A stretch of DNA of 64,000 nucleotides from Aestuariirhabdus haliotis (GCF_023509475.1 NZ_JAKSDZ010000003.1:205610-269609); one strand, 5' to 3'. Counted from the first letter of the stretch, positions 18,606 to 26,830 are shown. Numbers and translations are program-made. The notes: generated by a model not told the origin, from the letters alone.

Positions 18606-19676
18606 ATGAGCAGCACGATTCTGATTTGTGATGATTCCGCCATGGCTAGAAAGCAGCTAGGCAGAGCACTGCCATCGGATCTGGATGCGACCGTTAGCTT
18701 CGCCCAACATGGAGAAGAAGCCCTGACGGCTCTTAATAAAGGCGAAGGGAATTACCTGTTTCTGGACCTTACCATGCCGGTTTTGGATGGCTATGGCGTC
18801 TTGAACGCCATCCGTGAACAAGGCATACAATCCAAGGTTATTGTTGTTTCCGGCGATATTCAGCCCAAAGCCCGTGAGCGCGTACAGAAACTGGGGGCAC
18901 TGGGTTTCATAAAAAAACCCGCCAGTGCCGAAACACTGGCTAATATCGTTGACCAACTGGGCATCCCGCGCAAAAAGCCAGCCACAGAGAGTGCACATTC
19001 CCCGCCATCGCCCGATACCGGGGATGATACAGACAAACAAACGCCAGACAATCTGCAAAATCTGGCCGAGCAATTTGTAGAAAAAACTGACTATATTGAT
19101 GCTTACCGGGAAATAACCAACGTCGCTATCGGTCGCGCAGCAGATCTTCTGGCCAGATTACTGGACGTCTTTGTGGTAATGCCTGTGCCCAGGGTCAACC
19201 TGATTGAGGTTAGCGAACTTCAAATGGCCCTGACCCATTCCGATAAAGATGATTCCTGCTCGGCTATTTGCCAAGGTTTTATTGGCGCGGGTATAGCCGG
19301 CGAAGCTTTACTGATTTTTCACGATTCCAGCTACCAGGATATTGCCCGAAAAATGGGTTATAGCGATGAAATCGATGCCCATACGGAAATGGAAGTGTTG
19401 ATGGATGTGGCCAACATCATGATTGGAGCCTGCCTCAAGGGGCTGGAAAATCAGCTGGATTTAACCTTTAGCCAAAGCCACCCGAAAGTATTGGGTCAGC
19501 ACCTCAATGTAAGTCAGATACTAACGGTCAATACCAAGGACAGGTGGCAAAAAACCCTGGCGATTGAATTAGGGTTCAGTGTCGAGGGCTTGAATATCGA
19601 GTGCGATCTACTGCTGCTAATTACCGAGCAGTCAGTGGCTTTTTTAAATGAACGTATCGGCTACCTGGTGGAATAA
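18606..19676 (+). CDS. Response regulator: REC domain fused to CheC/CheX-like domain (second copy)
   Basis: 356 residues, paralogous along its whole length to the protein at 4848-5870. The receiver has CDDS at 8-9, FLDLTMPVLDG near 57, VVSGD and FIKKP. A Ser/Pro/Asp-rich linker (residues about 120-145) follows. The C-terminal phosphatase-like domain has D-x3-E-x2-N in AYREITNVAIG near 163; the second helix site reads MDVANIMIG, with Asp where CheC usually has Glu. The stop overlaps the start of the PAS gene (TAATG), so the two are translationally coupled as in the first module. It is divergent from tcdA. Confidence 0.87.
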   Translation: MSSTILICDDSAMARKQLGRALPSDLDATVSFAQHGEEALTALNKGEGNYLFLDLTMPVLDGYGVLNAIREQGIQSKVIVVSGDIQPKARERVQKLGALGFIKKPASAETLANIVDQLGIPRKKPATESAHSPPSPDTGDDTDKQTPDNLQNLAEQFVEKTDYIDAYREITNVAIGRAADLLARLLDVFVVMPVPRVNLIEVSELQMALTHSDKDDSCSAICQGFIGAGIAGEALLIFHDSSYQDIARKMGYSDEIDAHTEMEVLMDVANIMIGACLKGLENQLDLTFSQSHPKVLGQHLNVSQILTVNTKDRWQKTLAIELGFSVEGLNIECDLLLLITEQSVAFLNERIGYLVE

Positions 19677-20107
19677 TGCAAAATTCAACGTTAGAGCTGG
19701 ATGATATTCACTGGTTAATGGATATGGTTCAGACGATTGATGTAGGCTTGGTCGTGCTGGACACAGAATACCGCATCCGGGCCTGGAATACTTTTATGGA
19801 AAACCACAGCGGAAAAAGCCCGGTACAGGTGCGGGAACGCTCTTTGTTTGAGCTGTTTCCAGAGCTCGATGAAAACTGGTTCAGGCAAAAAACCCGTCCC
19901 GTGTTTTTATTGGGCAATCGCGCATTCACGACCTGGCAACAACGACCTTACCTGTTTCGGTTTAATAACTACCACCCTATTACCGGAACAGTCGATCATA
20001 TGTACCAAAACACCACGATCACCCCGCTGGCCTCCCCCGATGGCAAGGTGAGGCAGATTTGCCTGACCATCTACGACGTCACCGACAGCGTCAACTCCAT
20101 TGAGTAG
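19676..20107 (+). CDS. Stand-alone PAS-like sensor protein
   Basis: 143 residues. It aligns by eye over nearly its whole length with the N-terminal PAS region of the diguanylate cyclase at 3892-4851. Shared landmarks are HWLMDM, VGLVVxD, WNxFMENHSG, MYQN and a final IYDVTD. It ends exactly where the cyclase continues into the linker and GGDEF domain, so it either lost or never acquired the output domain. One-base overlap with the REC-CheC gene. Likely a sensory partner for that regulator. Confidence 0.8.
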   Translation: MQNSTLELDDIHWLMDMVQTIDVGLVVLDTEYRIRAWNTFMENHSGKSPVQVRERSLFELFPELDENWFRQKTRPVFLLGNRAFTTWQQRPYLFRFNNYHPITGTVDHMYQNTTITPLASPDGKVRQICLTIYDVTDSVNSIE

Positions 20108-20135
20108 TTATTGCTCTAATCAATAGTGCGAGTCA

Positions 20136-20786
20136 CTAACCAAAGGTTGCATCACTCACAAACGGATTCGTACGCCGCTCCTTACCAATGGTCGAATTAG
20201 GGCCATGCCCCGGCACGAAGGTTACCTCATCTCCCAGTGGCCATAGGCTTGTTCGTATACTATTGATCAGAGTGTCATAATCTCCCTGTGGGAAATCAGT
20301 ACGACCTATCGAACCTTGAAAGATCACATCGCCGACCCAGGCAAGTGCTTGTTTCTGATGATAGAAAACCAGATGTCCCGGGGTATGACCGGGGGTATGG
20401 ATGACCTGCAAGGTTTCATTTCCTACCTCAACCCGGTCGCCATCGCTTAGCCATTGATCCGGTGTAAAACTTGCGGCTGAGGGAAAGCCGTACTGCTGAC
20501 AGATTTGAGGCAGCATTTGTATCCAGAAAAGATCGGCCTTATGCGGCCCAATAACCGGAATATCTGCTTGCCGACTCAGGGCTTCGGTCGCTCCAATATG
20601 ATCGACATGGCCATGGGTTAACAGTATAGATTCAAGCGTTACTCCCTCAGCCTCCACAACTGCCAAAATTCGTTCCAGGTCCCCTCCCGGGTCCACTACA
20701 GCGGCTTTGCTGGTTTGATCACACCAGATTACAGAGCAGTTTTGCTGAAAAGCAGTCACGGGAACTACCCGGTAATTGAGGGCCAT
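20136..20786 (-). CDS. ycbL: Glyoxalase II-like metallo-beta-lactamase fold hydrolase (YcbL)
   Basis: 216-residue metal-dependent hydrolase of the MBL superfamily, close to E. coli YcbL (215), a type II glyoxalase-like thioesterase. Metal ligands: THGHVDHIG near 60 (HxHxDH), HTPGHTPGH near 135 and the Asp in WVGDVIFQG near 155; the final His is in PGHGP. The frame is open to 20927, but the protein starts naturally at the ATG at 20786 (MALNYRVVPVTAFQQNC), with TAGGA upstream. The extra 47 residues of the longer frame have no family counterpart. Confidence 0.93.
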   Translation of the reverse strand: MALNYRVVPVTAFQQNCSVIWCDQTSKAAVVDPGGDLERILAVVEAEGVTLESILLTHGHVDHIGATEALSRQADIPVIGPHKADLFWIQMLPQICQQYGFPSAASFTPDQWLSDGDRVEVGNETLQVIHTPGHTPGHLVFYHQKQALAWVGDVIFQGSIGRTDFPQGDYDTLINSIRTSLWPLGDEVTFVPGHGPNSTIGKERRTNPFVSDATFG

Positions 20787-21000
20787 ATCATAAAATCCTA
20801 AGGCGTTCGTGGGACAACTATTATAAAGATAACCGAAGGTCAGAAAAGACAGCCAAACTCTTCCGGCATCATTTTTTGCAAGAAAGCAATTAGCTAGTGC
20901 TTTTAACTGGTTTATATCAAAAAACACAATTTAAACCTCTGGATAATGACCTAAACTTAAACTTTATCAATACTAAAACCGGTTTCTGGAGGCTAAATCA

Positions 21001-22119
21001 ATGTTAGTTGGCGTACCCAAAGAGATTAAAAACCACGAATATCGAATCGGCATGACACCTTCGGGAGTTCGCGAACTGACGTCACAGGGACACCAGGTCA
21101 TGGTGCAAAAAGACGGGGGAGCAGGAATAGGCCTAAGCAATGAACAGTACATAGCTGCGGGCGCCCAAATCATCGATACCCCTGAAGAGATTTTTGCCAA
21201 AGCCGATATGATCGTGAAGGTCAAAGAGCCGCAACCTAATGAATGCAAGATGCTCCGCCCGGGGCAGCTTCTGTTTACTTATCTCCACCTGGCACCCGAC
21301 CCCGAGCAAACACGCTTATTAGTCGATTCCGGGGCTATCTGCATCGCTTATGAAACCGTAACCGATAGCAAAGGCGCTCTTCCGCTGCTGGCGCCAATGA
21401 GTGAAGTCGCCGGCCGTATGTCGATACAGGCAGGTGCTCATGCCCTCGAGAAAGCACAAGGTGGGAACGGCACCCTATTAGGTGGTGTCCCGGGTGTTGC
21501 CCCGGCAAAGGTCACCGTTATTGGTGGTGGCGTAGTGGGTGTCAACGCGGCACGAATGGCCTTGGGAATGGGAGCCGACGTAACAATTCTGGATCGTTCC
21601 CTGCCACGATTAAAGGAGCTTGATGAACTCTATGGACCAGGACTAAAAACTCTGTATTCCAATACAGATAACCTGGCCAATGCCGTCGCTGATTCGGACC
21701 TGGTCGTTGGCGCCGTATTGATACCAGGGGCAGCCGCACCGCATTTGGTAACGCGTGAGATGCTTGGCACCATGAAAAAAGGAGCCGTTCTCGTAGATGT
21801 GGCTATTGATCAGGGCGGTTGTTTTGAGACCAGCCATGCCACCACCCACCAGGAACCGACTTACGAGGTTGATGGCATCGTACACTACTGCGTAGCGAAT
21901 ATGCCTGGAGGTGTCGCTCGCACATCAACCTTTGCCCTTACCAATGCAACTCTCCCTTTTGCCGTTTCCCTGGCAAACAAGGGGGTCCGTAAAGCTCTTG
22001 AAGAGGATACTCATCTACTCAACGGCTTGAACGTCTGCAAGGGTAAGGTGACTTACGAAGCGGTTGCCCATGATCTTGGTTACGACTATATGCCTGCAGA
22101 TCAGGCACTTAGCTTGTAG
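21001..22119 (+). CDS. ald: Alanine dehydrogenase
   Basis: 372 residues; NAD-dependent interconversion of L-alanine and pyruvate plus ammonia. N-terminal signature [17 protein letters not shown] with substrate Arg, catalytic Lys in [10 protein letters not shown] near 75 and His in FTYLHLAPD near 96. The NAD site is [20 protein letters not shown] near 175. Length matches the family (about 370). It follows a GGAGG-like site. No terminator is seen immediately after; the next terminator is that of the downstream RNA candidate. Confidence 0.97.
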   Translation: MLVGVPKEIKNHEYRIGMTPSGVRELTSQGHQVMVQKDGGAGIGLSNEQYIAAGAQIIDTPEEIFAKADMIVKVKEPQPNECKMLRPGQLLFTYLHLAPDPEQTRLLVDSGAICIAYETVTDSKGALPLLAPMSEVAGRMSIQAGAHALEKAQGGNGTLLGGVPGVAPAKVTVIGGGVVGVNAARMALGMGADVTILDRSLPRLKELDELYGPGLKTLYSNTDNLANAVADSDLVVGAVLIPGAAAPHLVTREMLGTMKKGAVLVDVAIDQGGCFETSHATTHQEPTYEVDGIVHYCVANMPGGVARTSTFALTNATLPFAVSLANKGVRKALEEDTHLLNGLNVCKGKVTYEAVAHDLGYDYMPADQALSL

Positions 22120-22234
22120 ATGGAACAGTCACCGCTTACCAAGCAGGCTTTGCCGATAACATCAAAACTATGCTGTGCTCATCAACAGAGAAAGGCAAAT
22201 TTCGGGCCCTTTCTACCTGCATCCAATAGCTTAC

Positions 22235-22262
22235 GCCTTTGTAGGAGATATCCTACAAAGGC
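22235..22262. promoter_or_regulatory. GacA/UvrY-box-like palindrome upstream of the Csr-type RNA
   Basis: Perfect 12-bp inverted repeat GCCTTTGTAGGA/TCCTACAAAGGC around GATA. Its core TGTAGG-N6-CCTACA (22240-22257) differs by one base per arm from the known GacA/UvrY/VarA site TGTAAG-N6-CTTACA. The centre is about 64 bases upstream of the predicted start of the RNA, a usual position for this activator. There is no T-run on either strand, so it is not a terminator. Confidence 0.65.
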
Positions 22263-22300
22263 AAGGGAGAAAGTAGCGCTGTATTCGAACATGAAAGCCG

Positions 22301-22306
22301 TATACT
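22301..22306 (+). promoter_or_regulatory. -10 element of the Csr-type RNA promoter
   Basis: TATACT with no recognisable -35 at 16-18 bases, as expected for an activator-dependent promoter. It lies about 44 bases downstream of the GacA-box-like palindrome. Transcript start predicted near 22313. Confidence 0.5.
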
Positions 22307-22312
22307 GTAACC

Positions 22313-22509
22313 AAGCAAGCGATAAGTTGACATGGATTAGGGATAGAGTCATTTGCCATTGAAGGCACTTCTCGTTTGCTAGCCAGGATGGCACAGGAAT
22401 GGAATAGCTCACATAGGGAAGTGAAGAGCCAAACAGCAGGATGCTGCCGAGGCACGGAGCCCACATAGCTTAGCTATCAACATTAGATCCGCTTAATTGC
22501 GGATTTTTT
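22313..22509 (+). ncRNA. Candidate CsrB/RsmY/RsmZ-type RNA sequestering CsrA
   Basis: About 200 bases with no supported reading frame but eight GGA motifs within 125 bases (22334, 22341, 22386, 22396, 22401, 22417, 22439, 22456). Several lie exactly in hairpin loops: GCC-AGGAT-GGC (22382-22392), TCAC-ATAGGGAA-GTGA (22409-22424), CAGC-AGGAT-GCTG (22434-22446) and GGC-ACGGA-GCC (22451-22461). A TGAC/GTCA stem (22328-22351) holds two more. Exposed AGGA in hairpin loops is the known binding signature for CsrA/RsmA dimers. A GacA-box-like site upstream and an intrinsic terminator at the end complete the layout. I infer a BarA/UvrY (GacS/GacA)-controlled antagonist of CsrA. The 5' end is approximate. 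Confidence 0.75.
22487..22509 (+). terminator. Intrinsic terminator of the Csr-type RNA
   Basis: Stem ATCCGC (22487-22492) / GCGGAT (22499-22504) with a TTAATT loop, followed by a T-run to 22509. Rightward orientation. It could also catch read-through from ald, 370 bases upstream. Confidence 0.8.
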
Positions 22510-22551
22510 GTGTCTGACGTTTCAGTTCCCAATCAAAGTATTACCGATCCA

Positions 22552-22878
22552 TTACCCCCCACCCTTTCTGAAATAGAGATCAAAGTAGCGCGCAAACTCC
22601 TCCTTCTGCACGTTAGATGCCTGTAAAAATACAATGCGTACCCGCATCACGGGTAATGAAATTGATGCAATTCGCCTGGGCGGCATCGCTTCGATGTCAA
22701 TTCGAATCAATAGCTGCTCTTGCCCTGCAAGCTGGTACCCGTGATTATCTCGCTTCCATTCATCTTGAGCTTCACAGCTCAGCTGCAAGCGCTCGACTAA
22801 TCTCGCCAGCTGACGATCAAATTCAGCTGGCACCAATGACATCTCCTTTTCAATAACATCCAAGCGGTCATTAATCAT
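22552..22878 (-). CDS. Small uncharacterised protein at the end of the AOR operon
   Basis: 108 residues, soluble, no signal peptide. Helical N-terminus (MINDRLDVIEKEMSLVPAEF), then strands (QEQLLIRIDIEAMPPRRIASISLPVMRVRIVF) and a helical end closing with three Gly. Its ATG overlaps the TAA of the MoaD/ThiS-like gene by one base, so it is coupled to the AOR operon. I do not recognise the family; the context suggests a role in tungsten-cofactor insertion or enzyme maturation, which is a guess. Confidence 0.65.
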   Translation of the reverse strand: MINDRLDVIEKEMSLVPAEFDRQLARLVERLQLSCEAQDEWKRDNHGYQLAGQEQLLIRIDIEAMPPRRIASISLPVMRVRIVFLQASNVQKEEFARYFDLYFRKGGG

Positions 22879-23129
22879 TAGCCACCTGCTACAGCGGGCC
22901 AGACCGCCAATACATCACCCTCATTGAGCTGATAACTGTCGCGTTCACTTTCACAGACAAACACTCCGTTGACCACTACAAGGTGGGCTTCCTTCAAAGG
23001 CACCCCATAAGAATCAAGCACCTGATGAATCGAACGCCGACTATCAAGATTTAGCTCTATAGTGTTTCGATTAGACCCAGGCGGTAAGAAACACCCAAAA
23101 GACGCATACAACTTTAACGTAATCTTCAT
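22878..23129 (-). CDS. MoaD/ThiS-like sulfur-carrier protein of the AOR operon
   Basis: 83-residue ubiquitin-fold protein. It begins MKITLKLYASFG and ends ...VWPAVAGG, with the C-terminal Gly-Gly needed for thiocarboxylation. LNEGDVLAVWP is the usual strand before the tail. Known role of the family: sulfur donor in molybdopterin or thiamin synthesis. Placed between the FAD subunit and the small unknown gene, it probably serves the pterin cofactor of the oxidoreductase. The separate moaC-moaE locus in this window lacks a moaD, so it might serve there too. Confidence 0.85.
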   Translation of the reverse strand: MKITLKLYASFGCFLPPGSNRNTIELNLDSRRSIHQVLDSYGVPLKEAHLVVVNGVFVCESERDSYQLNEGDVLAVWPAVAGG

Positions 23130-23134
23130 AGTTA

Positions 23135-24397
23135 CTATCGCACTAGCGTGGCATCAGATTGAGCAACGGCCAGATAAACCTCCATGATCTTATTGGGATC
23201 CTTTAGCAAAACCTCCTTGAAACGCCCTAACTCATACTGCCCCTCTATCAACCCTCGCAGTGCTCCCTGGTGATTTTTGTGGCCCACGATAGTAGCCCCG
23301 ACCAAACGCTCGCCCAAAAACTGCAAGCACAAATATCGATACCGCTCAGGATCAAATCGTTCAACCGTGTCCCCTTCAGTCACTCCTTGCCAGATTCCAA
23401 TGGAACATGAAAGCAGCCCAAGGGTGTCCAAAACATTCATTATCAGTGAACCTCGATGAGCCACTGACTCCGCCTTAACCATATTGATCGCTGCCAACCG
23501 ACCATGCTCAACAGCTGTGGTTTGTATCGCCTGTATCATCTTCTTTCCTGTTGAAATATCCAGCCCCTGAGCCACATCACCGGCTGCAAAGATATCTGGC
23601 ACACTGGTCCGCATAAAACGATCTACGAGAATCCCGTGCTGCATTTCAAACTGCCCTGGCGCGACAAAACTGGTATTTGGACGAACCCCTGCTGCGGCAA
23701 TTAACAAGCCCGCCTCAATGCTCTCACCCGAACTCAACTCAACGTCAATACGATGATCATTAAGCGAACTTACCCGAGTGATGTCGGTCGATGTCAGTAC
23801 TTTTACCCCTTTGCGTTCACACCAGGATTTCAGCAATCCACCCGCCTTGTCTCCCATCATTCGAGGAACCATTCGGTCTTGATGCTCTACGACCGTTAGA
23901 TCAACGCCCCGCAGTGCGAGAGCTTCCAGAATAATGGAGCCAATAAAACCTGCCCCCATAAGCACTACGGGAGTATCTCTGGCCGCCAACCGAGCAACGG
24001 ATCTGGCGTCATCAAGCGTCCAGCAACTGTGCACCAAAGGCAGATCTATACCCTCTATATCAGGTTTGATGGGCAAAGAGCCGCTAGCGATCAGGCAGCG
24101 GTCATAGGTCAGGGTTTTACCGCTGACCAGGCTAACGGTTTTCGACTCGGGCTGCATTCCAGCTACAGCATCGTGTAAAACATCGATTCTTTGTTCATGA
24201 TAATAATCTGGGCGCTGCCTTAAGTGAGTACCCTCCTCTTTTATCTGGTCGATCAACAGATAGGGGATGGCCATTCTTGAGTAAGGTTCAGCTTTCTCAG
24301 AACTAACCAGAGTAATTTGATCGTTTGATGAAAGTTGACGCAGAGTCTCGGCAGCAGCGACACCCGCGGCACCTGCGCCAATAATGAGATGATGCAT
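23135..24397 (-). CDS. FAD/NAD(P)H-dependent oxidoreductase subunit of the AOR system (AorC-like)
   Basis: 420 residues; pyridine-nucleotide-disulfide-type flavoprotein. FAD site IIGAGAAGVAAAE at residue 5, second dinucleotide site VLMGAGFIGSIILEAL near 150 and FAD-closing motif IFAAGDVAQG near 270. No redox-active CxxC is seen. In the beta-proteobacterium Aromatoleum, AOR has a third, FAD-containing subunit that lets the enzyme use NAD+; this gene fits that role. The frame is open to 24436, but the ATG at 24397 has GGAG nine bases upstream and gives MHHLIIGAGAAG. Confidence 0.88.
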   Translation of the reverse strand: MHHLIIGAGAAGVAAAETLRQLSSNDQITLVSSEKAEPYSRMAIPYLLIDQIKEEGTHLRQRPDYYHEQRIDVLHDAVAGMQPESKTVSLVSGKTLTYDRCLIASGSLPIKPDIEGIDLPLVHSCWTLDDARSVARLAARDTPVVLMGAGFIGSIILEALALRGVDLTVVEHQDRMVPRMMGDKAGGLLKSWCERKGVKVLTSTDITRVSSLNDHRIDVELSSGESIEAGLLIAAAGVRPNTSFVAPGQFEMQHGILVDRFMRTSVPDIFAAGDVAQGLDISTGKKMIQAIQTTAVEHGRLAAINMVKAESVAHRGSLIMNVLDTLGLLSCSIGIWQGVTEGDTVERFDPERYRYLCLQFLGERLVGATIVGHKNHQGALRGLIEGQYELGRFKEVLLKDPNKIMEVYLAVAQSDATLVR

Positions 24398-24481
24398 AAT
24401 GGCAAACTCCAGTTTGCTCACTGAGAAAAGTAACAAGCGTGATCAACGCTGGGTTAATCACGCTAACCGACTCAAAGGTGA

Positions 24482-26332
24482 TTACAGCCCTAACCGTTGG
24501 TAAGTATCCCCTGTTGGGATTCCATCAGCGCCCCAGCCTCGAACCTGGTAATACTTCGGCAACATCTCATCCAACTTTGCGACCATTCCCTTGGCTGGCC
24601 CGACCTTTGCCGCTTCGGTCAGTAACCGTTCAGGTAACGAGTCATCAGCGCCGGTCAGCCCAGCTTGCAAGTTGAAGCGGCGCTCCATATTCCAGATTCG
24701 CTCACCCGTTTCCGCTAATCGCTCCACACTCCACTCCCCTTCACAGGCAGCATCAATTTGTGGAGCAATGTTATCCAGAGTCCAGGCGAAGGTCGTGAAA
24801 ACGCAAAGCCCAGAGGAGTCGACAGCCGCTGTAGCATCCTGAAAAGCCATCACCAACTCAGGTTTGCCTTCCGTTGATAGGGGATCGGTTTTCTCGGGAA
24901 TGCCCAGAATTTCCGAAGACACCGTATAACTCCGCAGATGACAGGCGCCCCGGTTAGAGGTCGCGTACGTTAGCCCCATCCCCTGTATACCTCGCGGATC
25001 ATAAGCAGGAAACTCCTGACCTTTAACCGTCATGGACAATTCCGGCCGCCCATATTTCTCACATAGTCGTTTGGACCCAAGCCCAAGATCCTGGCCAAAG
25101 CCCTCACCTAATGCCGTCATTTCAACCGCCTTGACCAGGGCTTCGGCAGAACCAAAGCGCAGTTCTAGCCCGCCAGTTTGTTCAAGTGTGAGATCACCGT
25201 CCTCGAACATTTCCATAGCGGCTGCCAACGTTGCACCGAAGGAGATAGGGTCGATACCATCTTCATTACAAATCGCATTGGCATAGGTGACAGCGTCTAT
25301 ATCGTCAATTCCGGTATCTGAACCCATCGACCAGGCATTTTCATACTCCAGACCACCAGTGTTCCCCCAGTACTTGGGTTTGTTTTTGATGGAAAAATGG
25401 GTTTGATCTATCGTCGATATACGGCCGCAGGCTATCGTGCAACCAAAGCAACCGGCATTTCGGGTCAGGTTTGGTTTACCATCGCTTTCCCTCGGCTCAT
25501 GCATCGCTTCACCGGAGATTTTATGAGCCCCTTCAAATTGGACCTCAGAAGCATTCCGGGTCGGCATAGCCCCCACCTCATTGACCACATTCATCAGCAC
25601 CTGAGTCCCGTAGGTTGGTAACCCTTCCCCTGTTATAGGATTATCAGCAAGAACCTGTTTCTGGACAGCCACCTCTTTCATAAAGCGTTTGGGATCCTTT
25701 ATACCAGCAACCCCCAAAGAACCCCTGACTGCCACGGCTTTCAGGTTTTTTGACGCCATTACAGTACCAACACCCGAGCGCCCGGCTGCACGGTGAAGGT
25801 CATTTACAATGGCTGAGTAGAGACACCCTTTTTCAGCCGAACGCCCTACCGCAGCGATACGAAGGCGTGGGTCCTGATGCCGCTGACGGATTTTTTCGTC
25901 AGTTTCCCATACCGAGGTGCCCCAAAGGTCTCCAGCATCTATCAGTTCAGCTTTCTCATTTTCGATATAGAGGTACACCGGCTTCTCCGAGCGCCCCTCG
26001 TAGATCACCATATCCCAACCCGCATTTCTCAACTCCGCACCAATAAACCCGCCCGAATTCGAACAAGCTACGGCACCGGTCAATGGACTCTTGGTAACTA
26101 CGGCATATCGGCCACCGGTGGCTGCCATCGTTCCTGTTAGAGGCCCATTGGCCATAATCAACTTATTCTCTGGCGACAAGGGATCCACTTTCGGATCGAC
26201 CTCGGCGCACAGGTATCTAGTCGCCAGTCCACGTTGCCCCAAATATTTGAATGCCCAGTCCATGTTCAAAGGTTCCGAAACAACGGTGCCGTTGGAGAGG
26301 TTTACACGAAGAATCTTTCTTGACCATGTCAT
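24482..26332 (-). CDS. Aldehyde:ferredoxin oxidoreductase, tungsten-pterin catalytic subunit (AorB-like)
   Basis: 616 residues, family-typical length. Expected reaction: oxidation of aldehydes to acids, or the reverse, at a tungsten bis-pterin centre. N-terminal W-pterin landmarks: ILRVNLSNG, GPLTGTMAATGGRYAVVTKSP and NSGGFIGAELRNAGWD. The 4Fe-4S ligands follow the family pattern: C-x2-C-x3-C in CFGCTIACGR near residue 300 and the distant Cys in SSGLCVF near 500. Start: ATG at 26332 with AGGAG seven bases upstream; a slightly longer frame starts at 26350. Preceded by the four-cluster ferredoxin gene and followed by the flavoprotein gene. Confidence 0.95.
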   Translation of the reverse strand: MTWSRKILRVNLSNGTVVSEPLNMDWAFKYLGQRGLATRYLCAEVDPKVDPLSPENKLIMANGPLTGTMAATGGRYAVVTKSPLTGAVACSNSGGFIGAELRNAGWDMVIYEGRSEKPVYLYIENEKAELIDAGDLWGTSVWETDEKIRQRHQDPRLRIAAVGRSAEKGCLYSAIVNDLHRAAGRSGVGTVMASKNLKAVAVRGSLGVAGIKDPKRFMKEVAVQKQVLADNPITGEGLPTYGTQVLMNVVNEVGAMPTRNASEVQFEGAHKISGEAMHEPRESDGKPNLTRNAGCFGCTIACGRISTIDQTHFSIKNKPKYWGNTGGLEYENAWSMGSDTGIDDIDAVTYANAICNEDGIDPISFGATLAAAMEMFEDGDLTLEQTGGLELRFGSAEALVKAVEMTALGEGFGQDLGLGSKRLCEKYGRPELSMTVKGQEFPAYDPRGIQGMGLTYATSNRGACHLRSYTVSSEILGIPEKTDPLSTEGKPELVMAFQDATAAVDSSGLCVFTTFAWTLDNIAPQIDAACEGEWSVERLAETGERIWNMERRFNLQAGLTGADDSLPERLLTEAAKVGPAKGMVAKLDEMLPKYYQVRGWGADGIPTGDTYQRLGL

Positions 26333-26350
26333 ATCATTTCTCCTCTTCAA

Positions 26351-26830
26351 TCAGGCGTTCTGACCCGCAGACGGGTTATTGGCAGCAGCGTACTTGCGCA
26401 TACGTTCCATACCTGTGAGTGCAGCATCAATATAGGTAATGGCATCCGTCGGGCAAGCTTCGACACATTGTGGCGAGCCGTCACAAAGGTCACACTTGGC
26501 CACTTTGCCGGTATCCGGCAGATAATTAATGGTCCCGAACGGGCAAGCTATGGTGCAGACCTTACAGCCAACACAGATATCCTCATGCACCAGCTTGGCG
26601 CCTAACGAAAGGTCGTTACGAATCGCGTCAACAGGGCAAGCCTTCATACACCATGCTTCACTGCACTGGGTACAGGTGTAAGGCACATAGCGCCCCTCGT
26701 GATGGAACTCAAATACCTGTATACGGGATTTGGACGGGTTGAAAACGCCCTCTTTTTCGTAGGAACAAGCCATTTCGCACTGGCGACAACCGGTGCATTT
26801 ATCCGGATCGATACTGAGCGATTTCAGCAT
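26351..26830 (-). CDS. Polyferredoxin-like 4Fe-4S subunit of the AOR system (AorA-like)
   Basis: 159 residues with sixteen Cys arranged as four 4Fe-4S sites: CTGCRQCEMAC, CTQCSEAWCMKAC, CVGCKVCTIAC and CDLCDGSPQCVEAC. This is the HycB/CooF-type electron-transfer subunit, here expected to wire the tungsten subunit to the flavoprotein. First gene of the operon; the next gene starts about 18 bases on. Ribosome site TAAGGAG. A C-terminal Ala/Asn-rich tail follows the last cluster. No twin-arginine signal, so cytoplasmic. Confidence 0.92.
   Translation of the reverse strand: MLKSLSIDPDKCTGCRQCEMACSYEKEGVFNPSKSRIQVFEFHHEGRYVPYTCTQCSEAWCMKACPVDAIRNDLSLGAKLVHEDICVGCKVCTIACPFGTINYLPDTGKVAKCDLCDGSPQCVEACPTDAITYIDAALTGMERMRKYAAANNPSAGQNA

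Noticed and set aside
22235..22262. Reading the perfect inverted repeat as a terminator of ald
   Set aside because: There is no T-run on either side; the TGTAGG-N6-CCTACA core fits an activator site better.
22182..22466. Minus-strand frames of 77-94 codons over the Csr-type RNA
   Set aside because: No ribosome site, odd composition, and they cross the GacA-like palindrome and GGA hairpins on the opposite strand.
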